From: Paraburkholderia nodosa
Lineage (GTDB): Bacteria > Pseudomonadota > Gammaproteobacteria > Burkholderiales > Burkholderiaceae
DNA: 64,000 nt
Assembly: GCF_001718195.1 (NCBI RefSeq)
Contig: NZ_MCNV01000010.1
Coordinates: 186,001 to 250,000 of the forward strand
Direction: 5' to 3'
A model generated the notes under the pieces. That model was not told the origin of the DNA. It did no database searches and saw only the letters and a program-made list of their open reading frames with translations. Below are positions 28,393 to 37,894 of this stretch, piece by piece. The position numbers and the translations under genes were made by a program. Each line of letters opens with the position of its first letter. Positions within the stretch are counted from its first letter, which is position 1.

Positions 28393-28497
28393 TCATCCTC
28401 GGCGGCCAAAACCTTGATTTTCGTCAATTGACGGCCTCCAGCCCGCTGTTAGCTTCCCGCTATCTCAAAAGACATCGCAGTGCGGTTCGGGGCGCAA

Positions 28498-31041
28498 ATG
28501 CAACACCACACGCTGGACCTGGAAATCGGGCAGCTACTTTCAGGGCCGCCGCTTGCCTGCGGGCCAGACCTGCCGATTCGCGAAGCGGCGCGCATGATGA
28601 GCGAGCGGCGCTATAGCGCCATCGTGATTACCGAAATGGGGCGGCCCGTCGGCATCTGGACCGAGCACGACGCGCTCGCGTTGGGCGAAGACGCCGCCGC
28701 GCTCGCGCTACCCATCCGCCATGCCATGAGCCATCCAGTGCGCGCGCTGCCTGCGAGCACGCGCCTGCGCGACGCCGCCTTGCGCTTCAAGCGCGAGGGC
28801 ATCCGCCATTGTCTCGTCGTGGACCAGGCAGGCCGCTCGCTCGGCATCGTCACGCAAACCGATCTGGTCATGAACCAGGGGCTCGAGTGCTTTCTGCGGC
28901 TGAAGACGGTCGGCTCGGTCAACGCGGCGATGCCGCTCGTGGTCGACGCGCGCATGTCCATGCACGAAGCCATGCAGCGCATGCGTGCGCGGCGTCTGAG
29001 CGCGCTCGTCGTGAGCTATGCCGAAGGCGACTTCGGCATCGTGACCGAGCGCGACGTGGTGCGCCTCGCTGCGGCCGGCGCGCTCGACGGCGCGGTCGGG
29101 GCGCGCGCGAGCCGGCCGCTGCGCTCGCTTGCGCACTCGCAAAGCCTCTATGCGGCGCGTCAGTATCTCGTCGAACACCGCATGCGCCACGTGGGCGTGA
29201 TCGGCGAAGACGGGCGTCTCGCGGGCCTGCTCGACCTCTCGCATATCCTGCACGACATCGAAGACGGCTTCGTGCGCGAGCTGCAGCTGGCGCTGCGCGA
29301 GCGCGACGACGCGCTGCTCGCCTCGCGCGCGAACCTGCGCCTCGCCGACCAGGTGGTGGAATCGACGCTCGATGGTGTGATGATCACCGACCTCGACGGC
29401 ACCATCGAGCGCGTGAATCCCGCTTTTACACGGCTCACGGGCTATACGGAGCACGAGGCGCTAGGGCGCAACGCGAGCCTGCTCAACTCGGGCCGCCAGG
29501 GCGCGGCGTTCTACAGCGCGCTCTGGCGCAGCCTGCAGCAGAACGGCCACTGGAAGGGCGAAATCTGGAACCGCCGCAAGGACGGTGCGCTTTACCTGGA
29601 ATACCTGACGATTTCCAGCATCTGCGACCCGAGCGGCCGCTGCACACATTACGCCGCGATCTTCGCGGATATCACGCAGCGCCGCGAGACCGAGGAGCGC
29701 CTGAGCTACCTCGCGACGCACGACGCCTTGACGGGCCTGCCCAATCGTACGCTCTTCACGGAGCGCCTCACGCTCTCGCTCGCTCGCGCACGCCGCTCGG
29801 GCAAGCGCGTCGCCGTGATGTTCCTCGACCTCGACCGCTTCAAGCTCATCAACGACACGATGGGCCACGGCGTGGGCGACGAGGCACTCACCGTGATCGC
29901 CACGCGCCTGCGTGAAGCGGTACGCGAGACCGATACGGTGGCGCGCCTCGGCGGCGACGAGTTCACGCTGCTGATCGAGGATATCGAAGACGTTCGCCAT
30001 GTCGGGCAGATCGCCCAAGGGCTGCTCGCCCGCGTGGGCGCCGCGATGCACATCGGCGAGCAACTGCTGTTCGTCACGCCGAGCATCGGCATCAGCATGT
30101 ATCCGGACGACGCGCACGATCCTCGGCAACTGCTCATGCAGGCCGACCGCGCGATGTACGAGGCCAAGGACGCGGGCAAGAACAACTTCCGCTTCTTCGC
30201 CGCGCCGATGACGTCTTCGGCAATGGAGCGCATCGTGCTCGAAAGCGAGTTGCACCACGCGCTGGAAGCTGGCGAACTCGTGCTCCACTATCAGCCTGAA
30301 TTCGATGTGGCGAGCGGGGCGCTCGTCAACATCGAGGCGCTCGTGCGCTGGCAGCACCCGCGCCGCGGGCTCGTGCCGCCCGACCAGTTCATACCGATTG
30401 CCGAGGAATCCTCATTGATCGTGCCGCTCGGCGCGTGGGTGCTGCGCGAGGCCTGCCGGCAGGCGCGCGACTGGCTGGACGAGGGCTTCGACTTCGGCCG
30501 TATCAGCGTGAATCTTTCGGCGCGGCAATGCCTGCACGACGGCTTTCTGCATCAGCTCACGACCCTACTCAGCGAAACGGGCCTGCCGGCCACGCGCCTG
30601 CAGCTCGAACTCGTGGAGAGCATGGCGATGACGTCGGGCCGCGGCGGTATCGAAGCGTTGCTGCAAGAACTCGCGGCGCGCGGCATCAGCCTCGCGATTG
30701 ACGACTTCGGCACCGGCTATTCGTCGTTCAAGTATCTGCAGTCCTTGCCGGTCGACACGCTCAAGGTGGACCGGTCGTTCCTCGCGGACATGGCCGAACC
30801 GGGGCCGGGGATGTCGCTGCGTGTGAAGAAAAGCGCCGCGCGAGACCGCTCGATCGTGCGCGCGATCGTCGCGATGGCGCGCACGCTCGGTGTCACGGTG
30901 GTAGCCGAGGGCGTCGAGACGCCACGGCAACTCGAGTTCCTGCGCGAGATCGGCTGCGACCGCGCACAAGGTTTCCTGCTTGCGCGTCCCGCGCCGGCTG
31001 AATTGATGCCGCGCGCGCTCGAAGCGTGCGTGGCTGGCTGA
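28498..31041 (+). CDS. CBS-PAS-GGDEF-EAL cyclic di-GMP protein
   Basis: About 847 residues, no membrane segment. Four CBS motifs (about 13-260) suggest control by adenine nucleotides or similar ligands. A PAS/PAC domain follows (about 278-392). A GGDEF domain (motif GGDEF at about 485, RxxD I-site RETD upstream) suggests cyclase activity. A C-terminal EAL domain (NIEALVRW, about 613; [13 protein letters not shown], about 735; ELVESM) suggests phosphodiesterase activity. Key residues of both enzymes look intact, so activity could switch with the CBS/PAS signal. ATG 28498 is preferred over GTG 28480 because GGGG sits at good distance. Likely operon with the two following genes. Confidence 0.9.
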   Translation: MQHHTLDLEIGQLLSGPPLACGPDLPIREAARMMSERRYSAIVITEMGRPVGIWTEHDALALGEDAAALALPIRHAMSHPVRALPASTRLRDAALRFKREGIRHCLVVDQAGRSLGIVTQTDLVMNQGLECFLRLKTVGSVNAAMPLVVDARMSMHEAMQRMRARRLSALVVSYAEGDFGIVTERDVVRLAAAGALDGAVGARASRPLRSLAHSQSLYAARQYLVEHRMRHVGVIGEDGRLAGLLDLSHILHDIEDGFVRELQLALRERDDALLASRANLRLADQVVESTLDGVMITDLDGTIERVNPAFTRLTGYTEHEALGRNASLLNSGRQGAAFYSALWRSLQQNGHWKGEIWNRRKDGALYLEYLTISSICDPSGRCTHYAAIFADITQRRETEERLSYLATHDALTGLPNRTLFTERLTLSLARARRSGKRVAVMFLDLDRFKLINDTMGHGVGDEALTVIATRLREAVRETDTVARLGGDEFTLLIEDIEDVRHVGQIAQGLLARVGAAMHIGEQLLFVTPSIGISMYPDDAHDPRQLLMQADRAMYEAKDAGKNNFRFFAAPMTSSAMERIVLESELHHALEAGELVLHYQPEFDVASGALVNIEALVRWQHPRRGLVPPDQFIPIAEESSLIVPLGAWVLREACRQARDWLDEGFDFGRISVNLSARQCLHDGFLHQLTTLLSETGLPATRLQLELVESMAMTSGRGGIEALLQELAARGISLAIDDFGTGYSSFKYLQSLPVDTLKVDRSFLADMAEPGPGMSLRVKKSAARDRSIVRAIVAMARTLGVTVVAEGVETPRQLEFLREIGCDRAQGFLLARPAPAELMPRALEACVAG

Positions 31042-31087
31042 AGGCCGCCTTTTCTTTTCCCTTTAGCCGAAGTATCTGGAGAGTTCC

Positions 31088-31396
31088 GTGAGCACCAGTG
31101 ACGAGATGTTGTTGAACTCGATGACCGCGCTAGTGAGCGCGCATGGCAAGGCCATCTCGCGCTTCGGCGCGAGTGTGGTGGTGATGACAAAGTTCGTTGA
31201 AGCGGTGCTGCCGCAACTGTCCACGGCGCAGATCGACCGCACCCTCCTCGCGTTTCGCGCGCAGCTTGCCGAAGCGATGGCCGTGGCCGACGACGTGCTG
31301 TTGCCCAGCGAATACCGCGCCACGCTGATCGAACAGGCGAACATGCTGCTGGCCCGGCTGGGCAGCGATGCAGTGCCAACCATGTTGAGGCCCTGA
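31088..31396 (+). CDS. conserved small protein of unknown function
   Basis: 102 residues starting at GTG 31088, with GGAG at 31078-31081. Predicted mostly helical, with no signal peptide and no cysteines. The sequence SMTALVSAHGKAISRFGASV is followed by an amphipathic C-terminal half ending in SEYRATLIEQANMLLARLG. It sits 46 bp after the cyclic di-GMP gene and 15 bp before a chemoreceptor, so it is probably co-expressed and may link the two. I do not recognise a family. Confidence 0.65.
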   Translation: MSTSDEMLLNSMTALVSAHGKAISRFGASVVVMTKFVEAVLPQLSTAQIDRTLLAFRAQLAEAMAVADDVLLPSEYRATLIEQANMLLARLGSDAVPTMLRP

Positions 31397-31411
31397 CGCG
31401 GGAATAAGGTA

Positions 31412-33046
31412 ATGCGAAATCTGACGATTCGAAAAGGGCTGCTGCTCGTGCTCTGCACCTTTGCGGCGATGCTTGTGGTGGGTGCAGCGGTAGGTGTCCT
31501 CATGATCGGCCGCGCCGACGATTCGGCGCGCTTCATCCACGAAGTTGCGCGCCAGGACTCGCTCGCGCTCGCCTTGCGCGAGGACGCGGCGCTTGCGCAA
31601 ACGGCGCTGGCGCGTGCTTATCAGGCCGAGAAGGAGAAAGGCGCCGCCGAAGCACAACAGCACGCGCAGCAGGAAGCACGCGATCTCCTCGATCAAGCCT
31701 CGACGCGCAGCAATGCGCTGCGCGAGAGCGCACCGTTCGACGCTCATGCGGCCCAGCAGCGCGACACCTTGCTCGGCGCGTGGAGCGCACTCGCGCAGTC
31801 GCTGCAGCGCGCGGCCACGGTGCTCGAATCCGGCGACACGACAACCTATGCCACGCTGGCCGCCGGGGATGTCGCCAATGCGAACACGCAGTTTTCGGCG
31901 AGCGTGGCCGCATTGCGCGCGAACGCCGATGCTGCCACGCGCGCGACGCTCGACCAGTCCGTGCGCGAGCACAACTGGGTGATGGCGATGGTGGCGGTGG
32001 GCCTGCTGGGCGCGCTGGCGCTCGTCGTTGCGACCCACATGGCGCTGCGCCGCCTCGTGACGGCACCGCTCAAAGAGGCGGTGGAAGTGCTGAACCAGAT
32101 TGCCGCGAACGATCTCTCGGTCCACATCGAAGGTGGCGGGCGCAACGAAATCGGCCAGTTGCTCGGCGCGATGCGGCGCATGCAGGGAGGCCTGAGCCAC
32201 ACGGTGCGCAGCGTGCGTTCGAGCTGCGATGCGATCAACACGGGCGCACGCGAAATCGCCGCGGGCAATCTCGATCTGTCGAGCCGCACGGAACAGCAGT
32301 CTGCGTCGCTCGAGCAGACGGCGTCGAGCATGGAGCAGCTCACGTCGAGCGTGCGCCAGAACGCGCAGCATGCGAACGCCGCGAGCGCACTCGCCACGGG
32401 GGCCGCGGATGTCGCGCAGCGCGGCGGACGCGTGGTCGAGCAGGTGATCGACACGATGGAGGAGATCAGCCGCAGCTCGGGCAAGATCGCGGACATCACG
32501 GGCATCATCGACGGCATTGCGTTTCAGACCAATATTCTCGCGCTCAACGCTTCGGTCGAGGCCGCGCGCGCGGGCGAGCAGGGGCGTGGCTTCGCCGTCG
32601 TCGCGGGCGAGGTGCGCATGCTCGCGCAGCGCAGTGCCTCCGCGGCGCGCGAGATCAAGTCGCTGATCGACGCCTCGGTGCACGACGTGCGCAATGGCCG
32701 CTCGCTCGTCGGCGAGGCGGGCGCGACGATGGCGGAGATCGTCGCATCGGTGGACAAGGTGTCGGGCCTCATGAAGGAGATCGCCTCGGCCACCGTCGAG
32801 CAGAGCGCCGGCATCGAGCAGGTCGAGACCGCGGTGAGTCAGATGGATCAGGTCACGCAGCAGAACGCGGCGCTCGTGGAACAGGCGGCGGCGGCCGCCG
32901 AGTCGCTCGAGCAGCAGGCGAGCCAGATGGCCGAGGCCGTGGCGACGTTCCGCGTGAGCGAGACGGCGGACACACTGCCCGTGACGCCGCCCGTGACACC
33001 GTTGGCGGTTGCGCACGAGGAAAGCGCGCTGCCTGCGGCGGCATAA
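31412..33046 (+). CDS. methyl-accepting chemotaxis protein
   Basis: 544-residue transmembrane chemoreceptor. First membrane helix about 8-32. A periplasmic four-helix-bundle region (about 33-188) is rich in Ala/Gln. Second helix about 190-212, then HAMP (about 213-266). The cytoplasmic signalling domain has the invariant tip [20 protein letters not shown] and flanking [19 protein letters not shown]. No C-terminal CheR-binding pentapeptide is visible; the tail is Pro/Val/Thr rich. Attractant unknown. Gene order suggests co-expression with the cyclic di-GMP protein upstream. Confidence 0.92.
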   Translation: MRNLTIRKGLLLVLCTFAAMLVVGAAVGVLMIGRADDSARFIHEVARQDSLALALREDAALAQTALARAYQAEKEKGAAEAQQHAQQEARDLLDQASTRSNALRESAPFDAHAAQQRDTLLGAWSALAQSLQRAATVLESGDTTTYATLAAGDVANANTQFSASVAALRANADAATRATLDQSVREHNWVMAMVAVGLLGALALVVATHMALRRLVTAPLKEAVEVLNQIAANDLSVHIEGGGRNEIGQLLGAMRRMQGGLSHTVRSVRSSCDAINTGAREIAAGNLDLSSRTEQQSASLEQTASSMEQLTSSVRQNAQHANAASALATGAADVAQRGGRVVEQVIDTMEEISRSSGKIADITGIIDGIAFQTNILALNASVEAARAGEQGRGFAVVAGEVRMLAQRSASAAREIKSLIDASVHDVRNGRSLVGEAGATMAEIVASVDKVSGLMKEIASATVEQSAGIEQVETAVSQMDQVTQQNAALVEQAAAAAESLEQQASQMAEAVATFRVSETADTLPVTPPVTPLAVAHEESALPAAA

Positions 33047-33050
33047 GCGG

Positions 33051-33794
33051 CTAACGCCAGGCCTGCGTGAACTCGCCGATCACGCGTGCGAGATGCGCCT
33101 GCATCGCCGCACGCGCGGCCTCTGCGTCGCGCGCCATGATGGCCGAAAAAATGCGCTGATGATCTTCCTGCGACGCCGCGCGTAACGCGGGCGTATGGAA
33201 GTGCTCCTCGATCTTTTTCCACAACGGGTCGGCGCGCGAGTTGTCCCACATCGCGCTCACCACGTGCCGCAGCATGTCGTTGCCGGTCGCGCCCGCAATC
33301 GCCAGATGGAATTCGCGGTCGGCGGCCTCGTACGCGGCCTTGTCGTCCATGGTTTCGCGCATCGCGCGCAACGCGGCGAACAGGCGGTCGAGGTCCGAAT
33401 CCTTGCGTTCGGTCGCGGCGAGCGCCGCGATCCCGCTCTCGATCACTTCGCGCGCGCGCAGCGTCTCGATCGGTCCCGGCCCGCGCGGCAGTTCGAACGC
33501 GACGGCGCGCGCCTCCTGCGCGTCGGCCACATAGATGCCCGACCCCACGCGCACCTCGACCACGCCCTGCACTTCGAGCGCGATGATCGCCTCTCTCACC
33601 TGTGTGCGGCTCACGCCGAAACGCTCGGCGAGCGTGCGCTCCGAGGGCAGGCGGGCGCGAGGCGCGCCCGGCGCGCGCCCGACGTCGCCTGCCGCGATCA
33701 GGTCGTAGATCTGTTTCGCGAGGCCGACGTAGGAGCGGTCGGTTGCGTCCGCATCGGCGGCACGACCGGTTGGCGTGTGCGAAAGATCGGCCAT
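33051..33794 (-). CDS. GntR-family (FadR/FCD) regulator
   Basis: 247 residues. The N-terminal winged helix (about 22-90, LPSERTLAERFGVSRTQVRE) is joined to an FCD effector domain. Metal-binding-type residues are visible in YEAADREFHLAIAGATGN and SQEDHQRIFSAIMARD. Such proteins usually sense a sugar acid or carboxylate and control a neighbouring catabolic operon. It is divergent from the sugar-type ABC operon that begins at 34184. Three TGGTNNNCCA sites in between support direct control. Confidence 0.9.
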   Translation of the reverse strand: MADLSHTPTGRAADADATDRSYVGLAKQIYDLIAAGDVGRAPGAPRARLPSERTLAERFGVSRTQVREAIIALEVQGVVEVRVGSGIYVADAQEARAVAFELPRGPGPIETLRAREVIESGIAALAATERKDSDLDRLFAALRAMRETMDDKAAYEAADREFHLAIAGATGNDMLRHVVSAMWDNSRADPLWKKIEEHFHTPALRAASQEDHQRIFSAIMARDAEAARAAMQAHLARVIGEFTQAWR

Positions 33795-33847
33795 CCAGGA
33801 TTCTCGAAAGCGTCGAAGCCGCCGGGCGGCGATTGAAGTTCGCAGAA

Positions 33848-33857
33848 TGGTACACCA
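33848..33857. promoter_or_regulatory. GntR-type operator half of control region, site A
   Basis: TGGTACACCA (arms TGGT/ACCA) lies 54 bp upstream of the gntR start. The core agrees with UxuR/ExuR-type GntR operators (TGGTATACCA). Confidence 0.45.
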
Positions 33858-33932
33858 GTTGCCGCGCCGTCAAGCTTAGGGATGGCGGGGGTTTCCGCCC
33901 GATTGCCGGCCAATCGGGCCTGCGCCGGGTCC

Positions 33933-33946
33933 AGTGGTAAACCACT
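33933..33946. promoter_or_regulatory. GntR-type operator, site B
   Basis: AGTGGTAAACCACT has 6-bp perfect inverted arms AGTGGT/ACCACT. It shares the TGGTNNACCA core with site A. Confidence 0.5.
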
Positions 33947-33959
33947 ATCGCGCGCGGAT

Positions 33960-33969
33960 TGGTATGCCA
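33960..33969. promoter_or_regulatory. GntR-type operator, imperfect site C
   Basis: TGGTATGCCA differs from the TGGTNNACCA core by one base and lies 25 bp from site B. The remaining 200 bp up to the binding-protein gene shows no ORF. Confidence 0.3.
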
Positions 33970-34183
33970 GTACTGTCAGACGGGGAGGCGTTCACGCATG
34001 CCCGTCGTTTTGCTTCGAGGGGACGCCTTTGAAGAGGTCATTCCGCTGGTCCGGCGCGTCCGGTCCAGTCCCGCTGCAGCACATCCAGCAAGATTCCCTG
34101 CGTCACGCACACGGTGTCGGCCATTCCCGACGAACCCGGTGTGCCGGCAATCAGTAAGTTCTATCCGACAAAAAGGAGACAAC

Positions 34184-35311
34184 ATGCTTTCAGGAATCCA
34201 GGTGCTTCGAGCGGCGGCGACCGCGGCAATGGCGCTGTGCGCAGGCGCGGCTTTCGCGCAGGCATCGATCGTTTCCGGCCCGTCCAGCGACCCAACGTGC
34301 ATGGTCCCCTGGAAGACCGACACCAAATTCATCAAGTATCCGAAGAAGAGCGGGCCGTATCGCGTCGCGCTCGTGAACGGCTACATCGCCAATACCTGGC
34401 GCATCCAGATGATCAAGACGGCCAAGGCCTATACGGCGGAACCGGCCGTCGCCGCCAAGCTCAAGGAGTTCAAGGTCGTCTCGACGGGTGAGGACGTGCC
34501 CGCGCAGATCTCGGCCGTCAACAACTTCATCGACGCCGGCTACGACGCGATCATCGTCGACGCGCAGAATCCCGCCTCGTTCGGACCCGCGATCCGCCGC
34601 GCGAAGAAAGCCGGCGTCGTGCTGGTCGCGTTCGACAATACGCTCGACAGCGAAGACGCGATCAACGTGGACGTCGACCAGTACGGGCTCGGCGTGCTGT
34701 GGGCCAAGTGGCTCGCGACTCATGTGCCAAACGGCGGCAAGGTGCTGGAAGTCCGCGGCGTGGCTGGCACCTCGGTCGACACCGATCGGCACAACGGCTT
34801 CACGAAGACGCTCGACGAGACCGGCAAGAAGTGGAACGTCGTGCAGGTCTACGGCAAGTGGGACGACGCGGTCGCGCAGAAGGCCACCGCCGACGCCATC
34901 GCCGTGCAGGGCCATTTCGACGGTATTTCGGCGCAGGGCGGCGACACGGGGGTGGTGCGCGCGATGATCGATGCGAAACATCCGTTCGTGCCGTTCGGCG
35001 GCGAGACGGAGAACGGCTTTCGCAAGTTCTGCGCGCAGTACGGCGCCCAGGGTCTGAAGTGCACGTCGGCGGGCACCGGTCCCGCGCAGGTGGCCGTGGC
35101 GATCAAGACGGCGCTCGCGGCGCTCGATGGGCAGACCATTCCCGTGGCGATCAAGCTGCCGCTGGACGTCACCGACGATTCGATGCTGAAGGCGGGCACC
35201 AACTATTTCCCGAACGAGTCGGACAACTTCTTCGTGGGCAACTCGTTTCCCACTTGCGGCATCAACTTCTCCGCCCAGGCAATCATGAAGCAGAGCCAGG
35301 GCAACCAGTGA
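34184..35311 (+). CDS. sugar-type ABC transporter substrate-binding protein
   Basis: 375-residue periplasmic binding protein of the RbsB/PBP1 class. The signal peptide ends at GAAFAQ. The mature part contains YRVALVNGYIANTWRIQM and a clear second lobe (GGKVLEVRGVAGTSVDTDRH). A GGAG ribosome site precedes the ATG. It begins a four-gene operon for an importer of the ribose/xylose class. The ligand is unknown; the GntR/FCD regulator next door hints at a sugar acid or polyol rather than a simple hexose. Confidence 0.88.
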   Translation: MLSGIQVLRAAATAAMALCAGAAFAQASIVSGPSSDPTCMVPWKTDTKFIKYPKKSGPYRVALVNGYIANTWRIQMIKTAKAYTAEPAVAAKLKEFKVVSTGEDVPAQISAVNNFIDAGYDAIIVDAQNPASFGPAIRRAKKAGVVLVAFDNTLDSEDAINVDVDQYGLGVLWAKWLATHVPNGGKVLEVRGVAGTSVDTDRHNGFTKTLDETGKKWNVVQVYGKWDDAVAQKATADAIAVQGHFDGISAQGGDTGVVRAMIDAKHPFVPFGGETENGFRKFCAQYGAQGLKCTSAGTGPAQVAVAIKTALAALDGQTIPVAIKLPLDVTDDSMLKAGTNYFPNESDNFFVGNSFPTCGINFSAQAIMKQSQGNQ

Positions 35312-35348
35312 CCGCGTGATTGCCACGTGACGTGACGGGAGGCGAAGC

Positions 35349-36917
35349 ATGCAGCAGGATGCAGGGCAGCCGTTCTTTCAGATGTCTGGCGTGTCGAAAA
35401 GCTATGGCGGCGCGGTGGCGCTGGATCATGCGGACCTCGCGGTGCGCCGGGGCCGCATTCACGCGATCCTCGGCGAGAACGGCGCGGGCAAGTCGACGCT
35501 GCTGAAGGTGATGTCCGGCGTGGTGCAGCCGGACGAGGGCGTGATGCACCTCGAAGGCCGTGAAGTCGCGTTCGCCTCGCCCGCCGAGGCGAACGCGGCG
35601 GGCATCGTCTGCGTGTATCAGGAGCTGTCGCTGATCCCCGACCTGAGCGTGGCCGACAACATCTTCGCGTCGAACCCGCCGCGCCGCTTCGGCATGATCG
35701 ACCGCCGGGCCCAGCGCCGCCAGGCCGAGGAAGCGCTGGCCCGCGCGGGCGCGGCCGACATCAACCCGCTCGCGAAAGTGCGCGACCTGCCGCTGTCGCG
35801 CCAGCAGATGGTCGAGCTGGCCAAGGGGCTCGCGCACGAACCGCGCATCCTGATTCTCGACGAGGCCACCTCGGCGCTGACCGCCGCCGACGTGGCGCGC
35901 GTGATCGAGGTGCTCAAGCGGCTGCGCGAAGAGGGGCTCGCGCTGCTCTTCATTTCGCACCGCATGCACGAGGTGAAGGCGCTCGCGGACGAATGCACGG
36001 TGTATCGCAATGGCCGTCACGTGATGAGTTTCGAGGCGGGCACGCGCTCGGATAATGAGGTCATCGAAATGATGATCGGGCGGAAGTACCAGCATGTCTT
36101 CCCCGACAAACCCGCGGAAAAGGCCGAGCGCCCGCCGGTGCTCGCCTGTCACGATCTCGCGTGGAGCGACACGCTGCAGGGCATCAGCTTTTCGCTGCAG
36201 CCCGGTGAAATTCTCGGGCTGGGCGGTCTCGACGGGCAAGGGCAGCGCGAACTGTTGCTCGCGCTGTTCGGCGTGCTGCGCGGCTGCGCGGGCAAGATCG
36301 AGATCGACGGCAAGGCCGTGTCGATCGGCAGCCCCGTTGCCGCGCGCGCAAAGGGAATCGGCATGGCGCTGATACCGGAGGACCGCAAGACCGAAGGCCT
36401 GATGCTGCCGATGTCGGTGCGCGAGAACCTCTCGTTTGCCGCGCTCGATCGCATGTCGACCGCAGGCGTCATCGATCGCACCCGCCAGCAGTCCTTCGTC
36501 GACCGGATGATGGAGCTTCTCGCGATCAAATCGCACGGCGTCGACGCGCCCGTGGGCTCTTTATCGGGCGGCAATCAGCAGAAAGTGGTCATCGCGAAGT
36601 GGCTGATCCGCAAGCCCAGAATCCTGCTCCTCAGCGACCCGACGCGCGGCATCGACGTGGGCACCAAGCAGGAGCTTTATCAGCTGCTCAGGCGCCTCGC
36701 CGACGAAGGCGCCGCGATCCTGTTCTATTCGACCGACTACGACGAACTGATCGGCTGCTGCGACCGCGTGCTCGTGCTGTACGAAGGCAGGATCAAGAAG
36801 GAACTCGTCGGGCCGGCGATCACCGAACAGAACCTGATCGCGAGCGCACTGGACCTGCCGGTTGGACAAGTCGGACAGGTTGCGCAGGGTTCGTCTTCCA
36901 CGGGAGTCGCGCCATGA
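35349..36917 (+). CDS. sugar ABC transporter, double ATP-binding protein
   Basis: 522-residue RbsA/AraG-type protein with two ABC domains. Domain 1 has Walker A GENGAGKST and Walker B ILILDEATSALT; its signature region is the degenerate LPLSRQQMVELAKGL. Domain 2 has the usual degenerate Walker A (GLGGLDGQGQREL), signature LSGGNQQKVVIAKWL and an altered Walker B ILLLSDPTRGID, where D-E is replaced by S-D. The second site is therefore probably non-hydrolytic. The gene overlaps the next permease by 4 bp. Confidence 0.9.
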   Translation: MQQDAGQPFFQMSGVSKSYGGAVALDHADLAVRRGRIHAILGENGAGKSTLLKVMSGVVQPDEGVMHLEGREVAFASPAEANAAGIVCVYQELSLIPDLSVADNIFASNPPRRFGMIDRRAQRRQAEEALARAGAADINPLAKVRDLPLSRQQMVELAKGLAHEPRILILDEATSALTAADVARVIEVLKRLREEGLALLFISHRMHEVKALADECTVYRNGRHVMSFEAGTRSDNEVIEMMIGRKYQHVFPDKPAEKAERPPVLACHDLAWSDTLQGISFSLQPGEILGLGGLDGQGQRELLLALFGVLRGCAGKIEIDGKAVSIGSPVAARAKGIGMALIPEDRKTEGLMLPMSVRENLSFAALDRMSTAGVIDRTRQQSFVDRMMELLAIKSHGVDAPVGSLSGGNQQKVVIAKWLIRKPRILLLSDPTRGIDVGTKQELYQLLRRLADEGAAILFYSTDYDELIGCCDRVLVLYEGRIKKELVGPAITEQNLIASALDLPVGQVGQVAQGSSSTGVAP

Positions 36918-37894
36918 GCGGGCTGCGTTACTGGTATGCGGAAAATCGCGGAACGGTGTTCGCGTTCGGCCTGTTCGTGCTGATGTTCGCGATTTACCTC
37001 GTCAACTATCCGTCGAGCTTATCGGCGAACGTGTTTCAGACCGCGGCGAACAAGGCCGTGCTGCTCGCGCTGGTGTCGATGGGGCAGGCGCTCGTCGTGC
37101 TCACGGCCGGCATCGACCTCTCGATCGGCATGATGCTCGTGCTGACGAATTGCATCGCCTCGTGGATCGTCACGGGCGACGCGCTGCACAGCGCGCTCGG
37201 TATCGTCGGCGTGCTCGCGGCGGGCGCGCTGTGCGGCGCGCTCAACGGCGTGATCATCATTTTCGGCCGCCTGCAGCCGATCGTGACGACGATCGCGACC
37301 GGCGCCGTGTTTTACGGGCTGGCGCTGCTGCTGCGCCCCGTGCCCGGCGGCACGATCAACGAAGATCTCGCCGACGCCCTGACAGGCAAGGTCGCGGGCG
37401 CCGTGCCGGCGAGTCTGCTGATCCTGATCGCGACCGTGGTGATCGTCTGGATTCCTTTCAAACGCTCGGCGGTGGGCCGCGCGGCGTATGCGACAGGCTC
37501 CTCCGAACCCGCGGCCTTCCTCTCCGGCATGCCGATCCGTCGCGCCAAGTTCGCGAGCTATACGCTGGCGGGCCTGCTCGCCGCAATCGGCGGCCTGTTT
37601 CTGACCTTCTTCACCGACACCGGCGAAGCGAGCCTTGGCAGCGCGAACTCGTACACGCTCTTTTCTATTGCCGCCGTGGTGATCGGCGGCGTGTCGCTGC
37701 TCGGCGGAAAGGGCAGCGCGATAGGCGCGATCTTCGGCGCGTTCGCGTTCCGCTCCATCGGCGACCTGCTGTTCGTCTTCAACGTCGACGCGCTCTGGCA
37801 GCCGCTATTCCAGGGCGTGATTCTGCTGCTTGCCGTCGCGATCGGCGCGTGCGGGTTGTTCAGCGTGCGCAACCGTCTGGAGTGGTTCCAATGA
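36914..37894 (+). CDS. sugar ABC transporter permease 1
   Basis: 326-residue RbsC-type permease with about nine to ten membrane helices. Conserved stretches are SMGQALVVLTAGIDLSIG and the C-terminal VIGGVSLLGGKGSAIGAIFG. Start and stop overlap the neighbouring genes by 4 bp (ATGA on both sides). It forms the channel together with permease 2. Confidence 0.9.
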   Translation: MSGLRYWYAENRGTVFAFGLFVLMFAIYLVNYPSSLSANVFQTAANKAVLLALVSMGQALVVLTAGIDLSIGMMLVLTNCIASWIVTGDALHSALGIVGVLAAGALCGALNGVIIIFGRLQPIVTTIATGAVFYGLALLLRPVPGGTINEDLADALTGKVAGAVPASLLILIATVVIVWIPFKRSAVGRAAYATGSSEPAAFLSGMPIRRAKFASYTLAGLLAAIGGLFLTFFTDTGEASLGSANSYTLFSIAAVVIGGVSLLGGKGSAIGAIFGAFAFRSIGDLLFVFNVDALWQPLFQGVILLLAVAIGACGLFSVRNRLEWFQ

